From assembly GCF_030065885.1 (NCBI RefSeq), contig NZ_JASJCS010000001.1, positions 62,001-126,000 on the forward strand: a stretch of DNA of 64,000 nt, read 5' to 3'. Position numbers and translations under genes: made by a program. Source of the DNA: Ilumatobacter sp. Its GTDB lineage: Bacteria > Actinomycetota > Acidimicrobiia > Acidimicrobiales > Ilumatobacteraceae. The notes below the pieces were generated by a model that saw only the letters and a list, made by a program, of their open reading frames with translations, did not search any database and was not told the DNA's origin. Of this stretch, positions 31,194-45,400 are shown one piece after another; position 1 is the stretch's first letter, and the number at the start of each line of letters is the position of its first letter.

Positions 31194-32710
31194 GCCCCGT
31201 CGTCGTCTTCCTGATCGTGATCGCAGCGCTGCTCGTCTCGATCGTCGTGCTCATCGCCAGCCGCTTCAAGGTCGCGGGCCCCAACGAGGCCTTCATCGTG
31301 ACGGGGCGGAAGGGCAAGGCGGTGACGAACCCCGAGACAGGTGCGATCAGCACCGACCTCTCGGGCCAGAAGGTCGTGATGGGTGCGAGCACGTTCGTGC
31401 TGCCGGTCGTGCAGAAGCTCGCCGTGCTCGATCTGTCGTCGCGCCAGATTGCGATCTCGGTCGGCTCGGCGGTGTCGGCGCAGGGCATCAAGTGCTCGCT
31501 CGAGGGCGTGGCGATCGTGAAGGTCGGCGGCACCGAGAACGCGATCCGGGCGTCGGCGCAGCGGTTCCTCGGGCAGCAGAACGAGATCGAGCCGTTCACC
31601 CAGGAGGTGCTCGCCGGCTCGCTCCGGGCGATCGTCGGCCGGCTCTCGGTGGAGGAGATCATCAAGGACCGCGCCGCGTTCGCACGCGAGGTCGCCGAGG
31701 AAGCCGAGTCGTCGCTGACCAACCAGGGGCTCGTGCTCGACACGTTCCAGCTCCAGGACATCCAGACCGAGGGCAACTACCTCAAGGACCTCGGGCGCCC
31801 CGAGGCGGCACGCGCCGAGAAGGAGGCGTCGATCGCCGAGGCCGAGGCCCGCCGGCAGTCCGAGGAGGCGCGCCTCAAGGCCGAGGAGGAGATCGCGATC
31901 GCGAACCGCGAGCTCGAGCTGCGCAAGGCCGAGATCCTCGCGGAGACCGATGCAGCAGCTGCCGACGCGCAGGCGTCGGGTCCGCTGGCGAAGGCCGCCA
32001 AGGACCAGGAGGTCATCGCGGCGCAAGAGCTGGTCGCCGAACGCGTCGCGGCGCTCAAGGAGCGCGAGCTCGACACCGAGGTCCGCAAGCCGGCTGACGC
32101 CGAGCGGTACGCGGTCGAGCAGCGGGCCGAGGCCGAGAAGACCAAGCGCGTCCGCGAGGCAGAAGCCGCCCGCATCGCGTCGATCGAGGCCGCGCAGGCG
32201 CACGCCGAGGAGGACCGGCTGGTCGGTGCCGGCGAACGACAGCGCCGCGAGGAGCTGGCCAAGGCGATCGAGCTCGAGGGCCAGGCCAAGGGTGCCGCCG
32301 AGCGGGCGCAGCGCGCCGCGGCGGCGGAGGCGCTGCAGTTGGAGGGTGACGCCGAGGCAGCCGCGATCCTCGCCCGCGGCGACGCGGAGGCAACGGCGAT
32401 GGAGAAGAAGGCCGAGGCCTACGAGCAGTACGGCCAGGCGGCGATCCTCGACCTGCTCGCCGACATGCTGCCCGAACTGGTGAAGGAGGCCGCTGCGCCG
32501 CTGTCGGCGGTCGACAAGATGACCGTCATCTCGACCGATGGCGCCAGCCAGATCACCAAGAACGCTGCGCAGAACGTGACCCAGGGGCTCGAGCTCGCCA
32601 GCGATCTGCTCGGCGTCGACCTGGCCGACATGTTCAAGAACTTCGCCAACCAACAGGCCGGCGAGATCGCCGCCACCGAGATCGGCGCCGCCACCAACGG
32701 CGACGAGTGA
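31190..32710 (+). CDS. Flotillin (SPFH domain) protein
   Basis: A 506-residue flotillin. A TM or re-entrant hydrophobic segment lies at residues 3-22, an SPFH domain at about 28-200 (GPNEAFIVTGRKGKAV opening, then strand-rich sequence), and a long coiled coil of Glu/Ala/Lys/Arg heptads at about 200-420 with repeated EAxARR and AAAEAxxLEGDAEA units. The C-terminal 60 residues are a flotillin tail. Flotillins oligomerise and build membrane microdomains with NfeD partners, here the two genes upstream. The ATG overlaps the stop of the His-rich repeat gene. Confidence 0.92.
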   Translation: MSPVVVFLIVIAALLVSIVVLIASRFKVAGPNEAFIVTGRKGKAVTNPETGAISTDLSGQKVVMGASTFVLPVVQKLAVLDLSSRQIAISVGSAVSAQGIKCSLEGVAIVKVGGTENAIRASAQRFLGQQNEIEPFTQEVLAGSLRAIVGRLSVEEIIKDRAAFAREVAEEAESSLTNQGLVLDTFQLQDIQTEGNYLKDLGRPEAARAEKEASIAEAEARRQSEEARLKAEEEIAIANRELELRKAEILAETDAAAADAQASGPLAKAAKDQEVIAAQELVAERVAALKERELDTEVRKPADAERYAVEQRAEAEKTKRVREAEAARIASIEAAQAHAEEDRLVGAGERQRREELAKAIELEGQAKGAAERAQRAAAAEALQLEGDAEAAAILARGDAEATAMEKKAEAYEQYGQAAILDLLADMLPELVKEAAAPLSAVDKMTVISTDGASQITKNAAQNVTQGLELASDLLGVDLADMFKNFANQQAGEIAATEIGAATNGDE

Positions 32711-32729
32711 CCGCCGCCGAGCATCGACG

Positions 32730-33041
32730 ATGAGCGACGATCAGCAGTTCCGGTTCCGGCAGATCTACGTCCGGAACCGGATGCAGCCCTCGAAGCCGTT
32801 CGAGCGGACGCGCCCCAAGATGCCGTCGGGGCCGTGGCGGGCCGCCGCGGTCATCTGCTTCCTCGTCGGTGCCGGCGTCGCATGGCTGCTGTTCGGCGAT
32901 TCGAATGCGGCGGTGCTGCGCGTGCTGTTCGGCGGGCTCGTCGGGTTCGCCGTCGGGATGTACGTCGTCGAGGGCGTCTGGGAGCGGTGGTACTGGCGTC
33001 GCCACGACCCGCCCGCGTCGCCGATCGGGCCCCGCCGCTGA
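32730..33041 (+). CDS. Small membrane protein after flotillin
   Basis: A 103-residue protein of unknown function. Two hydrophobic segments at about residues 37-55 and 62-80 suggest two TM helices, with a basic N-terminal tail (RFRQIYVRNRMQ) and a C-terminal WERWYWRRHDPP amphipathic stretch. It starts 20 bp after the flotillin stop and is probably the last gene of that operon. No family was recognised. It is convergent with the beta-lactamase-like gene. Confidence 0.6.
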   Translation: MSDDQQFRFRQIYVRNRMQPSKPFERTRPKMPSGPWRAAAVICFLVGAGVAWLLFGDSNAAVLRVLFGGLVGFAVGMYVVEGVWERWYWRRHDPPASPIGPRR

Positions 33042-33065
33042 GCGACGGGCCGGTCCCGCGTCGGC

Positions 33066-33917
33066 TCAGGGAAGCGCTCCCTCGGATCGGAGGATCCTCC
33101 GGGCGATGTGCTGCCGGACGAGTGGGTCGACCTGACCTTCGAGTCCTCCGATCGCCTCGAGATCGATGTTCATCGCGAACACCCACGCCCCGTCCTCGGA
33201 CTCCGTCGTGCCGACCAACCACCCGAGCGCCCGCTCCTCGGCGAGCGCCGTGCCGGTCTTGTGGGACCACGCCCACCCCTCGCCCTGCTCGCGGATCAGG
33301 ATCTCGCGGACCGCGTCGACGACCTCCGCTCGGAACGGGAGCCCACCCGTCAGCATCTCCTCCAGCACGTCGAGCTGCTCGAGTGGACTGATCCGCAGCG
33401 AACCGCTGAGCCAGAACCGGTCGATGCCACCACCGGCGTCCGCGTTGCCGTAGCTGGAGCGCGCGACCCACTCGCGCATCCGATCCTCGCCGACCTCCCT
33501 CGCGAGCTGCTGGTACATCCAGACCGCCGAGACCTCGATGCCGGTCCGGAGCGAGTGGTCGCGATTCCAGACCTCCACGTCGCGCTCGACTCCGTCCCAC
33601 GGCACGATCTCGTCGACGTCGTCGAGCACGCCGGTCTCGAGGATGATCATCGAGTTGAGGATCTTGAACGTCGACGCCGGCAGGCGCCGTTCGTCGGCGC
33701 GCCCCGCGTCCCAGACGTGCGTCTCGTCCGAGCCGACGGCCCGCAGCACGAACGTGCCGACGATGCCGGCGTCCTCGAACACCGCGCCCCAGTCCGGGCG
33801 CTCGACGAGGCGAGCGCTCGACACGGCCGCTCCGGTGGTGGTCGTCGACTGACCGGGTCCGGCCGCTCCGTCGCCGGACGAGCACGCCACGACGACCAGC
33901 AGGCCGACGACGAGCAC
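33066..33917 (-). CDS. Class D (OXA-like) beta-lactamase family lipoprotein
   Basis: A 283-residue protein with all class D motifs in order: S82-T-F-K85 (nucleophile and the Lys that is carbamylated in OXA enzymes), S130-A-V132, Y156-G-N158, W169 and K220-T-G222. The N-terminal lipobox VVAC (Cys12) makes it a cell-surface lipoprotein, followed by a short Thr/Ser linker. It could hydrolyse beta-lactams, or be a relative with a regulatory or sensor role such as BlaR-type domains; the complete motif set favours catalysis. The GTG at 33917 leaves no positive charge before the signal core, so a start farther upstream is possible. The L,D-transpeptidase gene lies 53 bp upstream on the same strand. 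Confidence 0.8.
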   Translation of the reverse strand: MLVVGLLVVVACSSGDGAAGPGQSTTTTGAAVSSARLVERPDWGAVFEDAGIVGTFVLRAVGSDETHVWDAGRADERRLPASTFKILNSMIILETGVLDDVDEIVPWDGVERDVEVWNRDHSLRTGIEVSAVWMYQQLAREVGEDRMREWVARSSYGNADAGGGIDRFWLSGSLRISPLEQLDVLEEMLTGGLPFRAEVVDAVREILIREQGEGWAWSHKTGTALAEERALGWLVGTTESEDGAWVFAMNIDLEAIGGLEGQVDPLVRQHIARRILRSEGALP

Positions 33918-33970
33918 CCACCGGGCTCGAACCGGCGGGAACGACCACGCGGGCTCGGCGAGTTGCGTCG

Positions 33971-34987
33971 TCAGGTGACGACCTTGACCGTGTCGCCGAT
34001 GTCGAGCCAGCTCCAGATCAGCTCGGCGTCCTCGGGCAGCACGCGGATGCAGCCCGCCGATGCGCCGTGCAGCTCGTCGGTGCCGACGCTGTCGAGCGGC
34101 TGGACGTACTCACCGTTCGGGTACGTCGGGATGCTGTGGAACGCGATCCTCGCGCCCTGGTACTTGCCGTAGGTGAACGCGACGAAGTGGGTCATCTCGG
34201 AGTAGTCGCCCGAGATCGTCGACGAGGCCTCGAGCTCCTTCGCGTAGACCTCGTACGTCCCCGGGTCGGGCTGGGACAGCGCGGTCGTGATCGGCATCAG
34301 CTCGGTGATCTCGCCCGCCTCGCACAACCAGGTGCGCTGGTTGAACCGGTCGACGACCGCGGCACGCCCGCTGCCGGGACAGGTCGCCGGGTCGGGCGGC
34401 AACACGTCGGGACCGACCCACACGCCGAGTTGGTTGGCGGTCTGCGGGCCGACGACGCCGTCGACGACCAGGCCGTTCCGCGCCTGGAACGACTCGACCG
34501 CGGCCTCGGTGACCTCGTCGAAGACCTCGTCGGGCCCTTCCTCGAAACGGACACCCGAGGCCACGAGCTGCGACTCGAGGCAGGCGACCTCGGGGTCGGT
34601 CATGCCGACCTCGAGCCGGATCGACAGCGTGCATTCCGGGTCGACGACCGAGATCGGCTCGAGCCCCATCGTCTGCCGGACCTCGTCGGCGAGCGCCGGT
34701 GCGCCGGCATCTGACTCGCCGCCGGGGATCGCAGCGTCGATCGCAGCCGCGCCGATCGGTTGGGCCGCGGCGTCGCTGACAGCTCCGCTCGTGTCGGCCG
34801 CCTGGTCGGCCGCCGCGGCGTCGTCGTCGCCGACGGCGATACCGGGGTCGGTGGTGGCGTCGTCGGCGGGAGGGTCGACATCGGCGGAGGCGACGAACCC
34901 GGCGTCGTCCTGGGTCAGCGCGACGACGCCGGCCAATCCCGCCACGCCGACGAGCGCGGCGACGAGCACGACGTACGAGCGAGACAT
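33971..34987 (-). CDS. L,D-transpeptidase with peptidoglycan-binding domain
   Basis: A 338-residue exported protein. Residues 5-25 are a TM anchor or signal peptide, 26-105 an Asp/Ala-rich linker, about 120-200 a peptidoglycan-binding domain (VFDEVTEAAVESFQARNGL and VDGVVGPQTANQLG), and 215-338 a YkuD domain with the catalytic HGASAGCIRV (Cys about 313). It should cross-link peptides through 3-3 bonds, or attach proteins to the wall. The carbapenem-sensitive Cys mechanism and its position next to a class D beta-lactamase gene fit a wall or antibiotic theme. Confidence 0.9.
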   Translation of the reverse strand: MSRSYVVLVAALVGVAGLAGVVALTQDDAGFVASADVDPPADDATTDPGIAVGDDDAAAADQAADTSGAVSDAAAQPIGAAAIDAAIPGGESDAGAPALADEVRQTMGLEPISVVDPECTLSIRLEVGMTDPEVACLESQLVASGVRFEEGPDEVFDEVTEAAVESFQARNGLVVDGVVGPQTANQLGVWVGPDVLPPDPATCPGSGRAAVVDRFNQRTWLCEAGEITELMPITTALSQPDPGTYEVYAKELEASSTISGDYSEMTHFVAFTYGKYQGARIAFHSIPTYPNGEYVQPLDSVGTDELHGASAGCIRVLPEDAELIWSWLDIGDTVKVVT

Positions 34988-35329
34988 GACCCGGCAAGCC
35001 TACGGCCCCGTGCGACCGAGCGCCCCTCGGGCCTCCGCCCTCGACGCGCCGGCACAACTGCGTGGGCGGCAAGCGGCCGAGCGTCGAACGGAAGCACCGA
35101 AGCACGGTCGCAACAGGGGCCGGCGGCGCAGCACCCGGCGCCCGTCTCACCGGCCGACCGCGTCGCACCAAGCGAGTGGACCGAGCCCAGAGTGCTCGCA
35201 ACCAGCCACGTCGCGACGTCGATCACTCCCGCCACGGCGGCGAGGAGCGCGCCAGTTCTCTACGAGACCTGGTTCGCAGCCGAGCTCCGGCGGGCGAGGG
35301 CTGCTCGCCCGAGCCCGTGCGCAGCGCGA
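34988..35329. other. 342-bp intergenic region
   Basis: Between the L,D-transpeptidase start and the asd stop, both on the minus strand. No frame shows domain character or start/stop context beyond chance, and no tRNA, tandem repeat or strong hairpin was seen. It must hold the promoter of the L,D-transpeptidase. Confidence 0.4.
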
Positions 35330-39390
<4,061 letters not shown>

Positions 39391-39432
39391 GGTCGGCACC
39401 GTAGCGAGCGCAGGCCCGGTTGTCTTCAGCGA

Positions 39433-39442
39433 CGCTTAAGCG
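39433..39442. promoter_or_regulatory. Short palindrome in the BTAD / LPXTG divergent promoter
   Basis: CGCTTAAGCG is a perfect 10-bp palindrome in the 72-bp gap between the BTAD regulator and the giant surface protein gene. It is 20 bp before the latter's ATG. Low specificity; BTAD regulators usually bind direct repeats, so another factor would be needed. Confidence 0.25.
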
Positions 39443-39462
39443 GCGCCTGGTGAACTGCCGGC

Positions 39463-42400
39463 ATGGCGGAACACACCCTGTGGCCGGGTGGCCGGCGTCG
39501 ACCACTCCGGCTCCTCGTCTCCGGCGCGCTCGTCGGCACGCTCGTGGCCCCGGCGCTCTCGTCGAACCCGACATCGCCGGTACACGCCGCCGTCTGCCCG
39601 GGCGCGACGGTCGACACCGACGGCGAGCTGCAGGACGCGATCACGCGTGCGAACGACTGCGTCGGCGCCGAGACGATCATCGTCGAGCCGGGCACGTACG
39701 CCCCGTTCGAACGCACCGTGAGCGACGACTTGACGATCGAGGCGCGCGATCCCTCGGCCGCGACGTTCCTCGTCGACGGCGAGTTCGGGTTCCAGAACCA
39801 GAACCGGCCCTTCGACGTCGTCTCGGCCACGCTCGTGCTGCGCGGCATCCGGATGGAGCAGCGCGACGCCGGCAAGATCGGGTACGTCCGGGTGGCCGAC
39901 GGCCGCGTCGAGCTCGACGGCGTCGAGCTGATCGGCACGTTCGGCGACGAGAACGGCGGTGGGTGGGGCATCGACGCGACGGACAGCGACGTGGTCGTCA
40001 CCGACACCGAGCTGGCGAGCATGGACGGCACGGCGCTCGACGTCGACGGCGGCAGCCTGATGATCAGCGGCGCCTACGTCCACGACGGCCACGCCACCGG
40101 CGTGTTCGTCCGCGACGCGCCCGTGGAGATCACCGGCAGCCGATTCGTCGCCAACGGCCGTGGCAACTCGTTCGCGAACGGCATCGACGTCTCCAACCCG
40201 GGCGGCACGGGCCCGCGCACCGTCACGATCCACTCGACCGTCGTGTCCGGCCATCCCGCCGACGGCATCGTGATCCGCACTGCTGCGGCGCCCGAGTTGG
40301 TCGACGTCGAGTTGCGCGGGTCGAGCCGCAGCGACACCGGGTTGGCGATCAGCGGCTCGCCCGGCTTCTCGGTCACCGACAGTTCATTCGACTCGCTGCA
40401 GACCGGAGTGAGCACCGGCTCGGACGGCAGCTTCTCCGGCGTGACGATCACCGGCAACTCGGTCGCCGGCGTCCAGTCCTCGAACACCAACGAGCTGCAG
40501 TTCACGAACTCGTCGATCACCGGCAACGCGGTCGACTGTGCGTTCGACCGCGGCTCGTTCGCGGTCGACAACGGTGGCAACTCGGACAGCGACGGCACGT
40601 GCGGGTTCACGGCGAACACGCCGCCGACGGTCGAGCCGAACGCGTCCCCGCAGGTGGCGATCGCGCCGATCGTGGTCGACGTGAGCGCCGGTGCCGATGA
40701 TGCCGACGGGACGATCACCGGCTACCTGTGGAACGGCGCGACGACGCCCGTCGCCGCGTCGTCGCAGCGGTTCGCGTACGCCGAGGCCGGAACGTACGAG
40801 GTCTCGGTCCAGGCGATCGACGACGACGGTGCGGTCAGCGACCTGGCGACGGCCACCATCGTCGTGCTGCCCGAGCCGGCGCCACGATCGAGCCTCGTCG
40901 AGCTCACGGTCGGCTGGCCGACGGCCGACGAACAGCCAGACGCAGACGTGCGGTTCTCGAACACCGACGGGGTGCACACGATCGACCTCCCGCGGCGTTC
41001 GTGCGTCTCGGACGAGACGGTGTGCAGCGGGCATGGTGTCGTACCGCCGTCGGACGGTGAACCGTACGCGGTCGCCGTGACCGGCCTGCCGGCCGGCTGG
41101 ACCTGGCTGCTCGACGGCGACTGTGCACCGGGTCCCCATGCGGTGCCCGACGGCTGGTTCGACGTGGCGCCCTCGTCGAGCACGACGTGCACGATCGAGA
41201 TCTCCCAGCCCTCGCCGCCGCCTCCGGCTGCGGGTGCCGCCGAGGTGACCCTCGACGTGACGTTCGACGGGGACTGGGCGGCCGACGCCGTCAGCGACCC
41301 GACCCTGCTGCTGCAGGGCACGACCGTGTCCAGCGGCTCGTGCTCGCCACCGGCGTGCTCGCTCGGCGCGTGGTGGGACGACACGTCGGTGACGGTCGCC
41401 CCCGACGTCGAGTTGGTGGGGGTGCCCGGCAACTGGCTCGCCACGTTCTCGGACGCCTGCTCGGGCCTGACCACCACGACCGCCGTGCTGGCCGGCGTGA
41501 CGCCCGGCGCCACACCGAGGTGCACGATCGGGCTCGTCCGCGTCGGCGCCGACCCGGTCACACCGACCGCCGGGCTCGTCGACGTCGAGGTCGTGTGGCG
41601 ACCGCTCGCGACCAGCGTCGACACCGGCGCGCCGGGCACCGGCCTTCGCTTGACCGACGGCGTCACGACGCTGACCCTCGGCTGGGACGAACTGTCCCCC
41701 GGCTGCGGGGACCCCGGCGGCCCCTGCGCCGGACGCGCCGCGGTGCCGGCATCGGTCGCTCCGGGGTACCTCCCGTCGGTCGCCGACCTCCCCATCACGT
41801 GGTCGACGCTGCTCGACGGCGACTGTGCCTCCACGGCGGACGGCGGCGCCGCCGTCGACGGCAGCAGCGGCTGGTTCAGCGTCGAGCCGGGTTCGCGCCT
41901 GGGTTGCCGCATCGTGCTGATCGAGCACCCGTCGCCGGTCCCGACCAACGGCGCGCTGCTCGGCCTGACCGTCCGGTGGGAGAGCGACCAGCCCGACGCG
42001 GGCGCCGATGCCGGCGCATGGTCGCTCGAGGTCGGCACCGCACCGGCGAGCACCGATCTGGACGCCCTGCTGGTCGATCGGTCGTCCGGATCGAGCTGCG
42101 CAGGCAACGAGGCGATCGTCAACGGGTGCGAGGCCACGGGCGTGCCGCTCCCCGACCTCGACGGGACGCTGACGATCGACGGGCCCGACGGCTGGACCGC
42201 GACGTTCACCGGTGACTGCGCCGACGGCCCCGGCGGTCCGGCCGTGAGGCTCGCGCCGGCGACCCGTGCGACGTGCACGATCACGTTCGTGAAGATCGGC
42301 GCGGGCACACCGGGTGCGGCGGGCGTCGTGGCCCTGACCGTCACATCTCCGAGCGTCCCGGCCGCGTTCTCGTCGATCGAGCTCGCCGCCGACGGCGGCG

Positions 42401-45400
42401 CCACGACGAGCGTCGGCCGGGACGACCTCTGGTCGGGTGTCGCGCTGCCCTGCGACACGGCCAGCCCGACCGGATGTCTCGGCTCGGTCGCCGCCCCGCC
42501 CGGCACCTACGCCGTCGACGTCCGCGGGTTGCCGCCTGGCTGGACGTTCCGCCTCTCGGGCGACTGCGCGTTCGAGGCGTCGAGCAGCCGGTCACCGAGC
42601 GGCTGGTTCGAGGTCGCCGCCGGCGCCCGCTCGACGTGCGACGTCGCTCTCGTCGACACCGGGGCCGCCGTGCAACCCGGCCGCCCGACGACCGACCTGG
42701 AGCTGGTCTGGACCGGCATCGGCGAGTTCGAGAGCACTGCGCCGGACGCGATCCCCACGATCACGTTCTCGGACGGATCGGGCTCGGTCACCGAGCTCCT
42801 CCGTGAGAGCGGCGCCGGCGGTCCGTGCGCCGAGCCCGGCGCACTGCCAACCGGCTGTTCCGGCCTGATCGTCCACGACGTCGGCGATCGGGTCGATCTC
42901 GACGCCAACGCCGCATGGCTGCCGGTCGCCGACGGACGGTGCGCAGCGGTCGGCGAGGACGGTGACGCGACCGTCGTCGAGCTGTTGACCGGCGTGGGTG
43001 AACGGGCGACGTGCACGATCCGGCTCCGGCAGATCGCTGAGTCCGAGCCCATCCCGGCGCCGACGGCGCTCCTCGAGGCGACGCCGGTCGCCGGCGACGT
43101 GCCACTCGACGTCACGCTCGACGCCTCGTCGTCCGGCCCGGTCAACACGATCGAGAGCTACCGGTTCTCGTTCACGGGCGAATCGTTCGACGCCGCCGGC
43201 GACCCGGTCGCCCCGCCGACGCCGTTCGAACTGACGCAGGGCGAACCGGTGCTCGCCACCACGCTGCCGAACGTCGCTCCCGCGACCCGGTGGTTCGTGA
43301 CCGTCACGACCACCGACCTGTTCGGCCGGTCGACGACGTCGGCGACGACCACCATCGAAGCCGGACCGGTACCACCGCCCCGGCCGCCGGAGGCGGTCGA
43401 CGACGCGTTCAAGGTCGACCTCGCGACGACCCTCGACGTCGCCGCTCCCGGCGTGCTCGGCAACGACGACGGTGGCGACGCGCCGGTGCTGGTGACCAGT
43501 GCGACACCGCCGGCCCACGCCGCCGCGTTCACGCTCTCGGCGGACGGCTCGTTCAGCTACACGCCGACGCCCGAGTTCGTCGGCACCGACACGTTCGAGT
43601 ACCGGGTGTTCAGCGACCTCGGCTCGGACGTCGGGCTGGTCTCGATCGACGTCGCGGGCCTGGCCGGCGACGTGACCATCGAGGTCGAGTTCCTCGGCGG
43701 ACCCGTCGAGGACGTCGGGTTCGACGCCGCCGTCTCCTTCCCGAACGCCGTCAGCGCGCTCGCGTCCGAGCCGCTCGCCGTCGAAGCCGGCTGGCCGTTC
43801 GCCGACCCCGACAGCTGCTCGGGCGTGCTCTCGGACTGGTTCGAGTTCGACCGGCCCGGCTGCTCCGGAGCGTTCGACGTCACGATCGGCACCGGCGAGC
43901 TCCTCCGGCTCGACGCCACCGGTTCGTCCGACTTCGCGCTCCCGCTCTTCGCCGGGGACTGCGCGCCCATCGCCGACGGCGCCGTGATCGACCTCGACGC
44001 CACGGGGTCGCCGACGTGCCGCGTGTCGATGGTGCGGACGGTCCAGGGCGACGCCACCGGTGCCGCGCTGCACCTGACACAGCGCTGGGTCGGCGAGCCC
44101 GACACCGCGTCGTCGCCCGACGTGACGGTCACCACTGCGGGCGTCGTCACGCTCGGGCCCGCGCCGTTGGACGTCGACCCGATCCTCGACGCTCCCTGCC
44201 CGCCGCCCGCCGCCGGCCAGACGCCCGGGCAAGCCCTCGCTGCGTGTGTCGCGGCGGTCGACGACTGTCCGAGTCACGACGCCGGCTGCCAGGCGTTCGT
44301 CGCGCTCCCCGTGGGCGACGGCGCCGACGTCACGATCGAGGTCGAACCCACCCCGGGCTGGCAGACGCACCTGCTCGGCGACTGCGGCCCGACCGGCGAA
44401 CTGGGCACGATCGCGCCGGGCACGCTGGTCATCTGCGAGGTGGTCCACGTGGCGTCAGAGCAGCGGGGCGGCGTGCTGTTCGAATGGTCGATCGACCCCG
44501 ACGAGGCCTTCTTCGGACCGCTCGGCCCGCGGCCCGACATCCGGGTCGATGCCCGGCTGGTCGACGGCGCGACGACAGTCGCCGAGGCGGCGTACGCCGA
44601 CGCGCTGCCACCACAGGACCAGCCGGCGCTCGACTGCAGCGAACCCGACACGACCGTCGACGACCTGCCGGCGACGTGCCGCCGGTTCGTCCCGGTCGAC
44701 GCCGGCTCCTACGCCCTGGCGCTCGACAACGAGTTCGACGACCTCTGGGATGCGACACCCGCCGGCGACTGCGGCCCCGGCACGATCGACGTGGCAGCGG
44801 CCGAGCTGACGATCTGCACGATCGCGCTGGCGCCGACCCGGCCGGCATTCGCAGCGGGCGGCACGACACGCGTGCTCGCAGAGGGCACTGGCGCCGACAC
44901 ACCGCTCAACATCGGACTCGGCTTCGACGAGCCGACACCGGCGGGCTACCAGCTGGCGGTCGAGATCCTCACCGGCGACGCCTACGGGCAGGCTGCCCGT
45001 GCTCGTGCGCTCCCGGACCCGGCGTCGCCGGCCGACGTCGCCGGCGCGTCGAGCGTCGTGACGCTGCCGACCGGCACCCTGCGCCACACCGTCTCACTGG
45101 GCCTCGTCGCCGACGGGCTCGAGGAGGCCGACGAGGGCTTCGTCGTGGCGATCGAGGAGGTGGACAGCGGTCGTCGATTGCTCGTCCACGTCGTGGTCGA
45201 GGACGACGACACTGCGCCGGTGATCCAGGACGTGCTCGCCGACTTCGAGGCTGGGCCGTCGCCGCTCCGCAACCGGTTCGCCGCCGACGCCGTGGACGGC
45301 GACGGGGACATCGTCGAGTACCGGTGGGCGCTCCAGCCGTCGGGCCGGAGCTGGACGACCGGCACGCCCGACCTCGACGTGGTGATGACCGATGTCGGCG

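Noticed and set aside
31025-32653. Minus-strand frame through the His-rich repeat and flotillin genes
   Set aside because: It also shows repeats (VVDDVLDGA-like), but only as the complement of the 33-bp units. The + frame is coupled by 4-nt overlaps at both ends.
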